Of a stretch of 64,000 bases of DNA, positions 7,005-15,303 are shown one piece after another. The stretch is from Hymenobacter radiodurans (GTDB lineage: Bacteria; Bacteroidota; Bacteroidia; Cytophagales; Hymenobacteraceae), in assembly GCF_004355185.1 (NCBI RefSeq), contig NZ_CP037922.1, forward strand, positions 2,108,001 to 2,172,000. Direction: 5' to 3'. The notes below the pieces were generated by a model. It was not told the DNA's origin and made no database searches. It saw only the letters and a list, made by a program, of their open reading frames with translations. Made by a program: the position numbers and the translations under genes. Numbering within the stretch: position 1 is the stretch's first letter; every line of letters starts with the position of its first letter.

Positions 7005-9974
7005 CTACACCACCACATTCACCATCCGGCCGGGCACCACGATTACCTTTTTAGCCGCTTTGCCTTCGCTGAACTTCTCGAAAATCTCGGAGGCCAATAC
7101 TTCCCGCTCAATATCAGCGGCAACGGCGGCGGCGGCGAAGGTCATTTTGCCGCGCATCTTGCCGTTGAAGGAAATGGGGTAATCGATGCTGGCTTCTTCG
7201 AGGTATTTTTCCTCGAACACCGGGAATTGAGCCGTGGTAATGCTGCCGGGCTCGTGGCCTAGCTCCGCCCACAGCTCCTCAGCCAGGTGAGGCGCGTAGG
7301 GCGAAATGATAACCGTAAGCGGCTCCAGAATGGCGCGCTTGTGGCAATTCAGGGCCGTTAGCTCGTTCACAGCAATCATAAAGGTGCTGACGGACGTGTT
7401 GAACGAGAACCGCTCAATGTCTTCCTGGGCCTTCTTGATGGCTTTGTGCAGGGCCTTCAACTCGGCGGGCGTGGCGGCCTCGTCGGTTACGGCTAGCTGG
7501 CCATCTTCGGGGTGGAAGAGACGCCAGAGCTTCTTGAGGAAGCTGCTCACGCCGCTCATGCCACTGGTATTCCAAGGCTTGAATTGCTCCAGCGGCCCCA
7601 AGAACATTTCGTAGAGGCGCAACGCGTCAGCCCCGTAACGGCTAATGAGGTCGTCGGGGTTAACTACATTGTATTTGGACTTCGACATTTTCTCTACTTC
7701 CCAACTACACAAGAAACGTCCGTCTGGATTAGGCTCACTGATGAAATTACCAACAAGGTTTTTATTCGTGTTCCAGTTGTCTATCCCTTCAACATTAAGG
7801 ACGTCATTTTCTACGTTGTTTACGTCAATGTGAAGTGCAGTAATTTTATTGAAATTTAGTTTTTCAAAAGAAAATTTCAGTGGGGTAATTGGACAATTAA
7901 TTTCGTTCCAGACGTCAGCTATACGACTTAGTTCGTTTACCAAATGACTCTTATCTTCATTTGTGAATGCTTTAGATGCGAGACGTTTCTGAAGTTCATT
8001 AGAAATGAAAACACTAGGTTCGGCTTCGAGCGTAGCATTCGATGGGTTATAATCATCCCAAATTTCATTTAGTCGATACACGAAGTTCGAGCGCCCCAAA
8101 ATCATCCCCTGATTAATCAGCTTCTGGAAAGGCTCGTTGCCGCTGACGAGGCCCAGATCCTTCAGAAACAGATACCAGAAACGGGCATACAGCAAGTGAC
8201 CGGTGGCGTGCTCGGCGCCGCCCATGTAGAGGTCCACGGTTTGCCAGTATTGCTCGGCATCCTCGCTCACAAACCGCTCGTCGTTGTGCGGGTCCATGTA
8301 GCGGAGGTAGTACCAGCTAGAGCCGGCCCAACCGGGCATCGTGCTTAGCTCGAAGTCGAACTTGCCACGGTACTTCCAGTCCTGCGCACGACCCAGAGGC
8401 GGCTCGCCGGTTTCGGTGGGCTTATACTCGTCGATTTCGGGCAGCACGATGGGCAAATCGGCTTCGGCCACGCCGTAGGCCAAGCCCTCCTTATAGTAAA
8501 TCGGGAGAGGCTCACCCCAGTAGCGCTGACGGCCAAAAATGGCGTCGCGAAGGCGGAAGTTTACTTTGCCTTTGCCTAGGTTATGCTCTTCGAGCCAAGC
8601 AATGAGCTTATCGGTAGCCTCTTTGTAGGTGAGGCCGTTGATGAGCTCAGAGTTGATGTAGCGGCCTTCCTTGGTGGGGTCGGCTTGCTGATCGAGGTTC
8701 TGCTGAGCATCGGTGACGGCGATGATGGGCAGATCGAAGTGCTTGGCGAAGAGGTAGTCGCGCTGGTCGCCGCTGGGCACGGCCATCACGGCGCCGGTGC
8801 CATAGCCAGCCAGCACGTAGTCGGCCAACCACACGGGCACAGGCTCGCCACTTACTGGATTAATAGCGTAGCTGCCGGTAAATACGCCCGACACGGTTTT
8901 GGTATCGGCCATACGGTCGCGCTCCGAGCGGCGCTTGCTGGCCAGCACATAGGCGTCCACGGCTTCTTTCTGCTCAGGCGTAGTGAGCTGGGCAGCCAGC
9001 TCGTGTTCGGGCGCCAACACCATGAAGGTGGCGCCATAAATCGTGTCGACGCGGGTGGTGTATACCTTAATGCCCTGCTGGGGGGCATTTTGGAGCGGAA
9101 ACGTAACCTCAGCGCCCACCGAGCGGCCGATCCAGTTACGCTGCATTTCCTTCACCGGCTCGGGCCAGTCGATGGTGTCGAGGCCCTGGAGCAAACGGTC
9201 GGCATAAGCGGTGATGCGCAGGTTCCACTGGGGCATGAGGCGTCGCTCGACGGGGTAGCCGCCGCGCTCCGAGAGGCCATCTTTCACCTCATCATTGCTG
9301 AGCACCGTGCCCAGCGCCGCGCACCAGTTCACGTACGTATCCGACTGATACGCCAGACGATAGGGGTGAACCGCGTCGATGCGCTGCTTCTCGGTCATCA
9401 TCTGCCACTGCCCGGCTGTGAAGTCGTGGCGCTCGTCGGCATCACCGGCGGCACGCACGCCGGCGCTGCCTTTCTCGCCAAAAATATCCTGCAAGGTGCG
9501 GATGTTTTCGGCGCGGTTGGTTTCTAGGTTATACCAGGAGTTGAACAGCTTAAGGAAAATCCACTGCGTCCACTTGTAGTAGCTGGAGTCAGAAGTACGA
9601 ATTTCGCGGCTCCAGTCGTAGCTAAAACCCAGCGACGAAAGCTGCTCTATGTAGCGCTGAATGTTCTCGCGGGTCGTTTTTTCAGGGTGCTGACCCGTCT
9701 GGATGGCGTACTGCTCGGCGGGCAGGCCAAACGAGTCGAAACCCATGGGATGCAGCACATTAAAACCCTGTAACCGCTTGAAGCGCGACACAATATCGGA
9801 GGCAATGTAGCCCAGCGGATGGCCTACGTGCAGGCCCGCGCCGCTGGGGTACGGGAACATGTCGAGCACGTAGTACTTGGGCTTGTCGGAGCTGTTGCTG
9901 ACCTCAAACGTTTTATGCGTTTTCCAGTGGGCTTGCCACTTTTTTTCAATTTCCTCGGGACGATACGCGGGCAT
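7005..9974 (-). CDS. leuS: Leucyl-tRNA synthetase
   Basis: Class I aminoacyl-tRNA synthetase charging tRNA-Leu. The start at 9974 (MPAYRPEEIEKKWQAHW) is the family's usual beginning; upstream in-frame codons are not conserved. HIGH-type motif is YPSGAGLHVGHPLGY, the KMSKS motif is EVEKMSKSKYNVVNPDD, followed by LRLYEMFLGPLEQ. The 989 residues exceed the usual 820-950 and include long insertions. One region, about 7690-8090 (between GRSNFVYRL and the KMSKS loop), is strikingly AT-rich, near one third GC by eye against about 60% around it, and its protein sequence is divergent and Asn/Lys-rich. The frame is intact throughout. It converges on the lactone oxidase gene. Confidence 0.97.
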   Translation of the reverse strand: MPAYRPEEIEKKWQAHWKTHKTFEVSNSSDKPKYYVLDMFPYPSGAGLHVGHPLGYIASDIVSRFKRLQGFNVLHPMGFDSFGLPAEQYAIQTGQHPEKTTRENIQRYIEQLSSLGFSYDWSREIRTSDSSYYKWTQWIFLKLFNSWYNLETNRAENIRTLQDIFGEKGSAGVRAAGDADERHDFTAGQWQMMTEKQRIDAVHPYRLAYQSDTYVNWCAALGTVLSNDEVKDGLSERGGYPVERRLMPQWNLRITAYADRLLQGLDTIDWPEPVKEMQRNWIGRSVGAEVTFPLQNAPQQGIKVYTTRVDTIYGATFMVLAPEHELAAQLTTPEQKEAVDAYVLASKRRSERDRMADTKTVSGVFTGSYAINPVSGEPVPVWLADYVLAGYGTGAVMAVPSGDQRDYLFAKHFDLPIIAVTDAQQNLDQQADPTKEGRYINSELINGLTYKEATDKLIAWLEEHNLGKGKVNFRLRDAIFGRQRYWGEPLPIYYKEGLAYGVAEADLPIVLPEIDEYKPTETGEPPLGRAQDWKYRGKFDFELSTMPGWAGSSWYYLRYMDPHNDERFVSEDAEQYWQTVDLYMGGAEHATGHLLYARFWYLFLKDLGLVSGNEPFQKLINQGMILGRSNFVYRLNEIWDDYNPSNATLEAEPSVFISNELQKRLASKAFTNEDKSHLVNELSRIADVWNEINCPITPLKFSFEKLNFNKITALHIDVNNVENDVLNVEGIDNWNTNKNLVGNFISEPNPDGRFLCSWEVEKMSKSKYNVVNPDDLISRYGADALRLYEMFLGPLEQFKPWNTSGMSGVSSFLKKLWRLFHPEDGQLAVTDEAATPAELKALHKAIKKAQEDIERFSFNTSVSTFMIAVNELTALNCHKRAILEPLTVIISPYAPHLAEELWAELGHEPGSITTAQFPVFEEKYLEEASIDYPISFNGKMRGKMTFAAAAVAADIEREVLASEIFEKFSEGKAAKKVIVVPGRMVNVVV

Positions 9975-10105
9975 TAGCAGGAGTTTAGGCTGTTCTGAAC
10001 AGGCGAAATTACGCAAAAAGCCGCGCGGCGCCTTGATAAATAGCCTGTGTTGGCTACAAGGCACGCTTCGCCGGCTCTGGGGGGCTTTTTTACGACTGTC
10101 CCGAT

Positions 10106-11311
10106 TTATATTCCCAACTCAAACTGAAACACGCCGCCCCAGCGGTTGCCGGGGGCATCGAGGTCCCAGTTGCCGCGGGCGGGCTGGTAGCTGGCATTGA
10201 GTTGGGCTTTCACCCGGTGCTTGCGCAGGTATTTGGTCAAGCCCACCTCAAGTACTTCCTGTTGGTTTGCTTGCTCCCTGAGTACACGGTCAGGCCGCAG
10301 CCAGGAGTAGCGCAAAGCCGGCTCCCAGCCCGAAGGGAAATAGTAGGAAAGCTGCTGGTTGAGGCCCCGGCCCACATACGCATAGCGCAGCTCATCAGTA
10401 GAGTCAAAGGTCAACGGATCGGGGCTGTGGCGTTGCATATACTCGCCCAAGTAGGCCCAGCCCTGGTATTTCACCACCGCATCGGAAATAAACGTGCCCA
10501 GGTCTACGGGGCTGAATAAGTCGGTGCCGAGCTGCCCGCCGGTGCGGGTGGTTTGCCGGTTGTAGCTGTAGCCCGCCGCCACCGATACTTTGGGTGTCGG
10601 CTCACGGGCCAGGTCGCCCTCCGAGTAGTCGCCACCATCTTGGAAAGCGCCAAAGGGTAGCCATTCCACGCGGCCGGTATACGCCAGGCCAGGGCTTGAG
10701 CCGTTGGCACTGCGCCCTTCGCCAGTAGTTATAGCGCCTTTCAGCGAGTACAGCGCCACCGGCCCAATGGGGTGAGTGAAGTAAACTTTTACTCCAAAGT
10801 CGCGGTCAATGGTCAGGGCCGAATTCACAATGGAGCGCTCCGCAAACTGCAACTGCCCCGACGACGTGACGCGCTGCCGGTTGCCGGGCAGTTTGTTGAG
10901 CCCAAAGGCCACGTAGAAGTTGGGGTTGAAGTTGTAGAAAATGACCGCGTCGCGCACAATGTTGGCAATGCCGGAAGCCTCAAAATCCTGGTCGGCGCGC
11001 GAGAATGCTAGTTGAAGAGTATAGCCCAGCCGTTCGCGCAGCACATAGCCATCGGCCCGCAAGCGTAGGCGGCGCACCCGGGCGTCGTACTCCCTCACGC
11101 CCAGATCGGTGCCCGAACGGGTGACGAATCCCATGCGGTTTTGCATCCGAAAGCGGAAGTTGATGAAGAAGAGAGAGTCAGGAGAGCGGAACTCCATGCC
11201 ATTGAAGCGCACTGGTCGTTCATCGGCCTCACCCTGGGCGTACACCTGCTGATTCAGGCCCAATAAAAGCCCCCCGCTCAAGCCAGCGGCCACTAATAAA
11301 CGTCGCATCAT
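10106..11311 (-). CDS. Phosphate-selective porin O/P family protein
   Basis: About 401 residues with an N-terminal signal peptide (RRLLVAAGLSGGLLLGL, cleavage after VYAQ) and a C-terminus ending in an aromatic/hydrophobic strand (GGVFQFELGI). Alternating strands throughout indicate a beta-barrel outer-membrane protein. RVRRLRLRADGYVL, YTLQLAFSRAD, GLNKLPGNRQRVTSSGQLQF and FGVKVYFT resemble the OprP/OprO family (PF07396). Despite the family name, substrate specificity cannot be read here, and there are no phosphate-uptake genes nearby. Two adjacent ATGs (11311 and 11308) are possible starts. The leuS gene begins 131 bases downstream on the same strand. Confidence 0.8.
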   Translation of the reverse strand: MMRRLLVAAGLSGGLLLGLNQQVYAQGEADERPVRFNGMEFRSPDSLFFINFRFRMQNRMGFVTRSGTDLGVREYDARVRRLRLRADGYVLRERLGYTLQLAFSRADQDFEASGIANIVRDAVIFYNFNPNFYVAFGLNKLPGNRQRVTSSGQLQFAERSIVNSALTIDRDFGVKVYFTHPIGPVALYSLKGAITTGEGRSANGSSPGLAYTGRVEWLPFGAFQDGGDYSEGDLAREPTPKVSVAAGYSYNRQTTRTGGQLGTDLFSPVDLGTFISDAVVKYQGWAYLGEYMQRHSPDPLTFDSTDELRYAYVGRGLNQQLSYYFPSGWEPALRYSWLRPDRVLREQANQQEVLEVGLTKYLRKHRVKAQLNASYQPARGNWDLDAPGNRWGGVFQFELGI

Positions 11312-11368
11312 AAGGCCGCAAAGTAAGCAAAGCAAACGCGGCCGATCAGTACATCCCGCGTCACAATA

Positions 11369-12081
11369 TTATGGCAAGTAGAATTGAAGCGGATTTTTGC
11401 CCCCCCAGGTGCCTTCGCTGCTCAATACCCGAAACCGCGCAAACAGCTCTTCCCCGTACCATTTCTCCTGCCGCGTCAGCCGAATAACCTCCTTGTGTTT
11501 CTCGTCTCGATACGCATACTGCTGCATGGCCTGCGCCGATTCCCACACGCTAAATGTAGCCTGCCGCACCACCGGCAACTCGCCCAAACCTACAGCCGCC
11601 AATACGCCCTGCGCGCCCGCAATGGCCGCACTGGTAGGAGCGACGTACTTCCAGAAGCGCGGCGTTTTCCACCAGCGAATAGAAGCGCGGGTCAGCACGG
11701 CTATCGGACCGTCGCTGGGGGCATTTCTGGGCTGTAGTCAAACGGATTCGACCCGTCCCAAAGCCCATGCGCTTTGATAGGCGCCAGGCGCGCCGTCCAG
11801 ATTTCCCGGCTGCGACGTTGGTACTCTGCCCACAATGGGTGCGCCGCAAAAAATGCCTCGGCCGCCGCCGCCGATTCCCACACCGCCATCATTCCATATA
11901 AGTGCAGGTTCGGCCGCAGTCCAAATCCATTGTCTGCCCCACTGCCTAAGAGCTTAAAAAACCGCAGTCCTGCCACTTTGCGCAGTGGACCCTGCGAAGT
12001 GCCCATCTGGGCTAAGCCCCAGCGAGCCTGCCCAGGCAATAAACCGAATAACGAAATAGTAGTAAGCGGGGTAGGAGCCAA
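11369..12081 (-). CDS. Spheroidene monooxygenase (CrtA)-like protein (frameshifted)
   Basis: Two adjoining frames encode one protein. The first part has GLAQMGTSQGPLRKVAGL, FFKLLGSG, LHLYGMMAVWESAAAAEAFF and APIKAHGLWDGSNPF; the second has LTRASIRWWKTPRFWKYV, VRQATFSVWESAQAMQQYAY and GEELFARFRVL. Together they match the CrtA-like spheroidene monooxygenase family, about 237 residues. The frame breaks at the G5 run at 11717-11721. One more base gives MPPSDGPIAVLTRAS across the junction and restores a GGGGGGCATTT motif. An ATG at 12159 lies within a repeat hairpin and is not credible; the TTG at 12081 is a better start. No carotenoid genes are nearby, so the true substrate may differ: many Bacteroidota homologues have no known role. 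Confidence 0.7.
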
Positions 12082-12135
12082 GGAATCAGTGTTCAGAATC
12101 GAAAGTAAAAAGGCATTACAACAATACCATAGGCG

Positions 12136-12228
12136 GTCATGCAGAGCGCAGCGAAGCATCTCGCGTGTTTAGCTGGATTACTAATCAGACATCAGCACGC
12201 CAGATGCGTCGCTGCCGCTCTGCATGAC
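12136..12228. repeat. 93-base hairpin repeat, copy 1
   Basis: GTCATGCAGAGCGCAGCGAAG at the left end pairs with a near-complementary CTGCCGCTCTGCATGAC at the right end. Very similar 93-97-base hairpins occur at 37741-37833 and 44939-45035 and a short relative at 51612-51654. All are intergenic. This fits a REP-like palindromic family. Confidence 0.8.
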
Positions 12229-12269
12229 GGTCAAAGAAAGTGTGTAGCCGTAAAACTAGTAACCAACAA

Positions 12270-12300
12270 AAAAGGGCCGGAATTGCTTCCGACCCTCTTC
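12270..12300 (-). terminator. Terminator after the stress-protein gene
   Basis: AGGGTCGGAA and TTCCGGCCCT (read on the minus strand) form a stem around GCAA, followed by TTTTTTG. It lies 22 bases past the stop of the gene ending at 12322. Confidence 0.6.
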
Positions 12301-12321
12301 TTATAGCTCAGAAAAGCAGCT

Positions 12322-12828
12322 CTAGGGATTTACTTTGGCATGCTCGTCGCCGGTGGGCTGGTAGCGCTCGCCGGTGGTTACGGCCTTCACGTAGCCAAAA
12401 GCACGCACCAGCACATTGCTGGGCTGATCCCAATACTCGCCGCGCTCAATGTCCACTTTCAGCAAGGAAATATTCGGGTCATCGGAGCCTTTAGGAAACC
12501 AGGCGCGCAAGCCTTCGCTCCATAAGTCTTTGATTTTCTGACGGTCGTTTACCACGCTGGCCGTGCCCGAAATAGACACGTACAGATTATCATCGGGCTT
12601 AGAGTATCCCAAATTGATGTGCCGATCTTTCTGCACTTCGTCAATTTTGGCAGAGTCGCGCTCCGTGAAAAACCACAGCGTGCCATTATCTTCCGGCTCT
12701 TGGGTATACATCGGACGACTGTGCAGCGTGCCGTTGGGCTCGGCTGTGGTCATCATTGCTATTTTGATGTCTTTAATACGCTCAATCAGCTTTGTTACGT
12801 CGTTACTTACGGCTACTTGCTCGGCCAT
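12322..12828 (-). CDS. Pyridoxamine 5'-phosphate oxidase-like general stress protein
   Basis: A 168-residue protein of the split-barrel FMN-binding fold, close to general stress protein 26. It reads LIERIKDIKIAMMTT, then LHSRPMYTQE, LWFFTERDSAKIDEV, INLGYSKPDDNLYVSISGTA, and LLKVDIERGEYWD. Members bind flavin and act in stress responses, but true PNP oxidase activity is not implied. I choose the start at 12828 (MAEQVAVSND); in-frame codons upstream to 12957 overlap the acpH start and are not conserved. It is divergent from acpH with a 111-base shared upstream region, and has its own terminator. Confidence 0.8.
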   Translation of the reverse strand: MAEQVAVSNDVTKLIERIKDIKIAMMTTAEPNGTLHSRPMYTQEPEDNGTLWFFTERDSAKIDEVQKDRHINLGYSKPDDNLYVSISGTASVVNDRQKIKDLWSEGLRAWFPKGSDDPNISLLKVDIERGEYWDQPSNVLVRAFGYVKAVTTGERYQPTGDEHAKVNP

Positions 12829-12939
12829 GATTTCTAGGGTTTTGGTGGTACGTAGATCAGTGCTTAGAAATACGGCCGGTGCTCTCGAAGGTTCAGAGCG
12901 GTCGAGCTTTTCCCTGTTCATGGCGTACTTTAGCTCCCT

Positions 12940-13560
12940 GTGAACTTTCTCGCCCACTTACTGCTGTCCGGCTCGCCTGCCTCCCCCGATTACGCCGATA
13001 TTGTAGTTGGTAACTTCGCCGCCGAAGCTGTGCGCGGACAGGCCGGCGTGCTGGCTTATCCGCCCGCCGTGCAGCGCGGCATCCGCCTGCACCGCTTCAT
13101 CGACTCCTTTACTGATGCGCACCCACTCGTGCGCCGCACTACGGCCCGCCTGCGCGAAGCTGGCTTAGGCAAGTGGGCGGGGGTCGTTTCCGATATGGGC
13201 TTCGACCACCTGCTGGCCCGCGACTTCGCTCACTATCACCTCGACGACCCCACGGAGCAACTGCCCGCCTTCGCTCAGCGCCACTACGCACTGTTGCACG
13301 ACCGCCGCAAAGAGCTACCCGACCGCCTCCAGCATCTGCTTCACTACATGCGCCGCGACGACTGGCTTACCGGCTACGCCCGTCCTCAAGGGTTAGAGCG
13401 CGCCCTGCTCGGTCTAAGCCGCCGCGTACCCAGTGCCGAAATTCTAGCTACCGGAGCCGCCGCGTTTCTGGCGGAGCTGCCGGCGTACGAAGCAGATTTC
13501 CGGGAATTTTGGCCGGAACTGCGGGCTGCTTCTCAATCCTTGCGGAGCACCGAAATGTGA
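12940..13560 (+). CDS. acpH: Acyl carrier protein phosphodiesterase
   Basis: A 206-residue protein beginning with GTG (MNFLAHLLLSG), the conserved ACP phosphodiesterase opening. Further marks are DIVVGNFAAEAVRG, AVQRGIRLHRFIDSFTDAHP (metal-binding His/Asp of the HD-like fold), VVSDMGFDHLLARDF and HYMRRDDWL. The enzyme removes the 4'-phosphopantetheine arm from acyl carrier protein. Length is normal (E. coli AcpH is 193). A decayed copy of its last 50 or so codons and following hairpin lies at 19954-20112. It is divergent from the stress-protein gene. Confidence 0.88.
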   Translation: MNFLAHLLLSGSPASPDYADIVVGNFAAEAVRGQAGVLAYPPAVQRGIRLHRFIDSFTDAHPLVRRTTARLREAGLGKWAGVVSDMGFDHLLARDFAHYHLDDPTEQLPAFAQRHYALLHDRRKELPDRLQHLLHYMRRDDWLTGYARPQGLERALLGLSRRVPSAEILATGAAAFLAELPAYEADFREFWPELRAASQSLRSTEM

Positions 13561-13577
13561 TGGTAACTCCCAAACTG

Positions 13578-13600
13578 GCACGAGCTTGTAGCTCGTACCT
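13578..13600. repeat. Short palindrome after acpH
   Basis: ACGAGCT-TGT-AGCTCGT (13580-13596) lies 20 bases past the acpH stop. The same palindrome with its flanks (AACTGGC ... TCGT..CTA.CAT) follows the acpH remnant at about 20119-20145, followed in both places by a GGGAGG-TGCGCC stem. It was evidently copied with the acpH 3' end or is a separate repeat family. Confidence 0.55.
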
Positions 13601-13753
13601 ACCATGCCGGGAGGGTGCGCCGCCTCTGTCAGGTAAGATCGTTGCGATGAGTTTCGCAATAGTTTAGCGCAGCGTAACTCGCGAACAGCTACATAGTAAT
13701 CTTGAATTTAGATTTAAATAAGAGGTTTCTCTCCGGAGAGGGTGGATGTAATG

Positions 13754-15273
13754 CTAAGGCCGCGTGTCCCAGAATACTCTTTCTAGCAAGGTCGCTTTCT
13801 GCTTGATATTGGGGTTGCTGCTTATTTCGTTGAAGGGGTAGAACAGCGACCTAGGCACGCCATTCCACACGGCAATGGGGGTCGGGATCGGCTTGATGTT
13901 GGGGTAACCGGTTCGGCGCCAGTCCGTCCAGTTTTCCATCACCACGCCGAAATTAGCGATGTATTTCTGGTTGATGATCTGTTCGAGCTTGGCCGCCGCC
14001 GTGCCGGTTAGGGTGCCATGCGCTGCCAGGTAAGTGGTAATGGCGGCCGGGGTGGCGTTGGCGTTACCCAGGGAGGCCCGGATACCTTCGCGGAAGAAGG
14101 TTTCGGCATCGCCGGGGGCCCCGAAGCGTAAGGCGGCTTCGGCGCGGATAAAGTTGTACTCAGAGTACAGCAGTAATCGGGAAGGCGCGTCCCCGCTGTA
14201 GGTGATGGCTGTGCCCTGTATGCTGCCGTTCGCGAGCACGCCCGCGGGGTTGACGGCCGAGGCGGTGCCCTTGAGATAGCTATGCAGCCGCGAATACAGC
14301 GCCGACGGCGTGGGGTCCAGAATGGACGAGCCCTTATACGAGGTGGAGTTGAATGGGAAGGGGATAAAATAGGCCGTCCGCCGGGGGTCTTCCTTGGTGT
14401 TCATCAAATCCACCAGAAAGCGGTTGGGGAAAAATTGATCTCTGAACTGCCCCCCTCAATGCTGGCCAGCGGGTTTTGCCGCTGCGCCTGGTTCAGGAAC
14501 ATCATCTGGAAGTTGTCGTCGTTGGCCTTCATGAACTCTGCGCCACTGCTGATCAGGGCCCTGATCTGCTGAGAGGCAAAGGCCGGATCAGACTCACTGT
14601 AGTGCAAAAACATCCGCAGCTTTAGCGTATTGGCCAGCCGTTCCCATTTTACTTTGGATGCCGCCCAGGTTGGAGCGGCATAAATGGTGGTAAAGCCGTT
14701 GGGCTCCAGCAGCGAGGTAGGCGCATTCAGATCCGCGATGCCTTCGTCCAGCAGGGCAATCAGCTGGGGGTAAATGACGGCGTCATCATCGTACTTTGGG
14801 TATTGAACCTCCCCGAATTTAAGCCCTTCGGTGTACGGCACATCGCCCCAGGCATCCACCGTGACCTGGTAGGTATAGGCCTTTAGGATTTTAGCCACCC
14901 CGGTGTAGTGAGGACTGCCATTCTCCGTGGATACTTTAATCAGTTGCTCCAGATCGGCGAGAATACCCGCAAAAATAGAGTTCCACGTATTGTTGACGTC
15001 CGAGTCGCTGATGGAGTAGCGCTCGTAGTTGGTGAAGGTGTTATTCAATACCGGCCCCTGCGCAGAAAACTGCTGCATGATCAGGTTGCTGTAGCGCATT
15101 AAATCGCTTACCCCCATGAAGCCAAGATTGGTAGTGGCGGCCGGCAGAATCTCGGTAGCGCGGGCTACGGTGATGTTGTTCGGGTCATCGTTTACATCGA
15201 AAAAGCTGTCACACGAGGGGAAAATTAACCCGGCCGACACCAGCGCGATGGATAGGAGTTTAGGGTATTTCAT
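13754..15273 (-). CDS. SusD/RagB-family outer-membrane lipoprotein (frameshifted)
   Basis: Partner of the SusC-like receptor upstream on the same strand, together forming an outer-membrane nutrient-uptake pair. N-terminal lipoprotein signal: LISIALVSAGLIFPSC-like segment ends at Cys20, then DSFFDVNDDPNNIT, a SusD start. LEQLIKVS, GVAKILKAYTYQVTVDAWGDVPY and WERLANTLKLRMFLHYS are family features (SusD-like_2 group), as is LLYSEYNFIRAEAALRFG in the C-terminal part. The frame breaks at the A5 run at 14430-14434; one more base joins EINFFPNRFLVDLMNTKEDPR. Repaired length is about 506 residues. Ligand not predictable; the pair has no clear glycan enzyme next to it. Confidence 0.85.
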
Positions 15274-15303
15274 GAGGGTGCGGTAACTGCAGGAAAGGAA
15301 AAG

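Noticed and set aside
8583..9527. Long + strand open frame (over 300 codons) inside leuS
   Set aside because: Lies wholly antisense to conserved leuS codons; its protein is Gly/Val/His-rich without domains, as is usual for antisense frames in GC-rich genes.
10079..10095. GGGGGGCTTTTTTAC between the porin and leuS as a terminator
   Set aside because: No matching upstream arm strong enough for a hairpin; it is better explained as a copy of the iterated motif.
12082..12159. ATG start for the CrtA-like gene at 12159
   Set aside because: The first codons (MLRCALHD) are the arm of a 93-base repeat hairpin found elsewhere, so they are not part of the protein.
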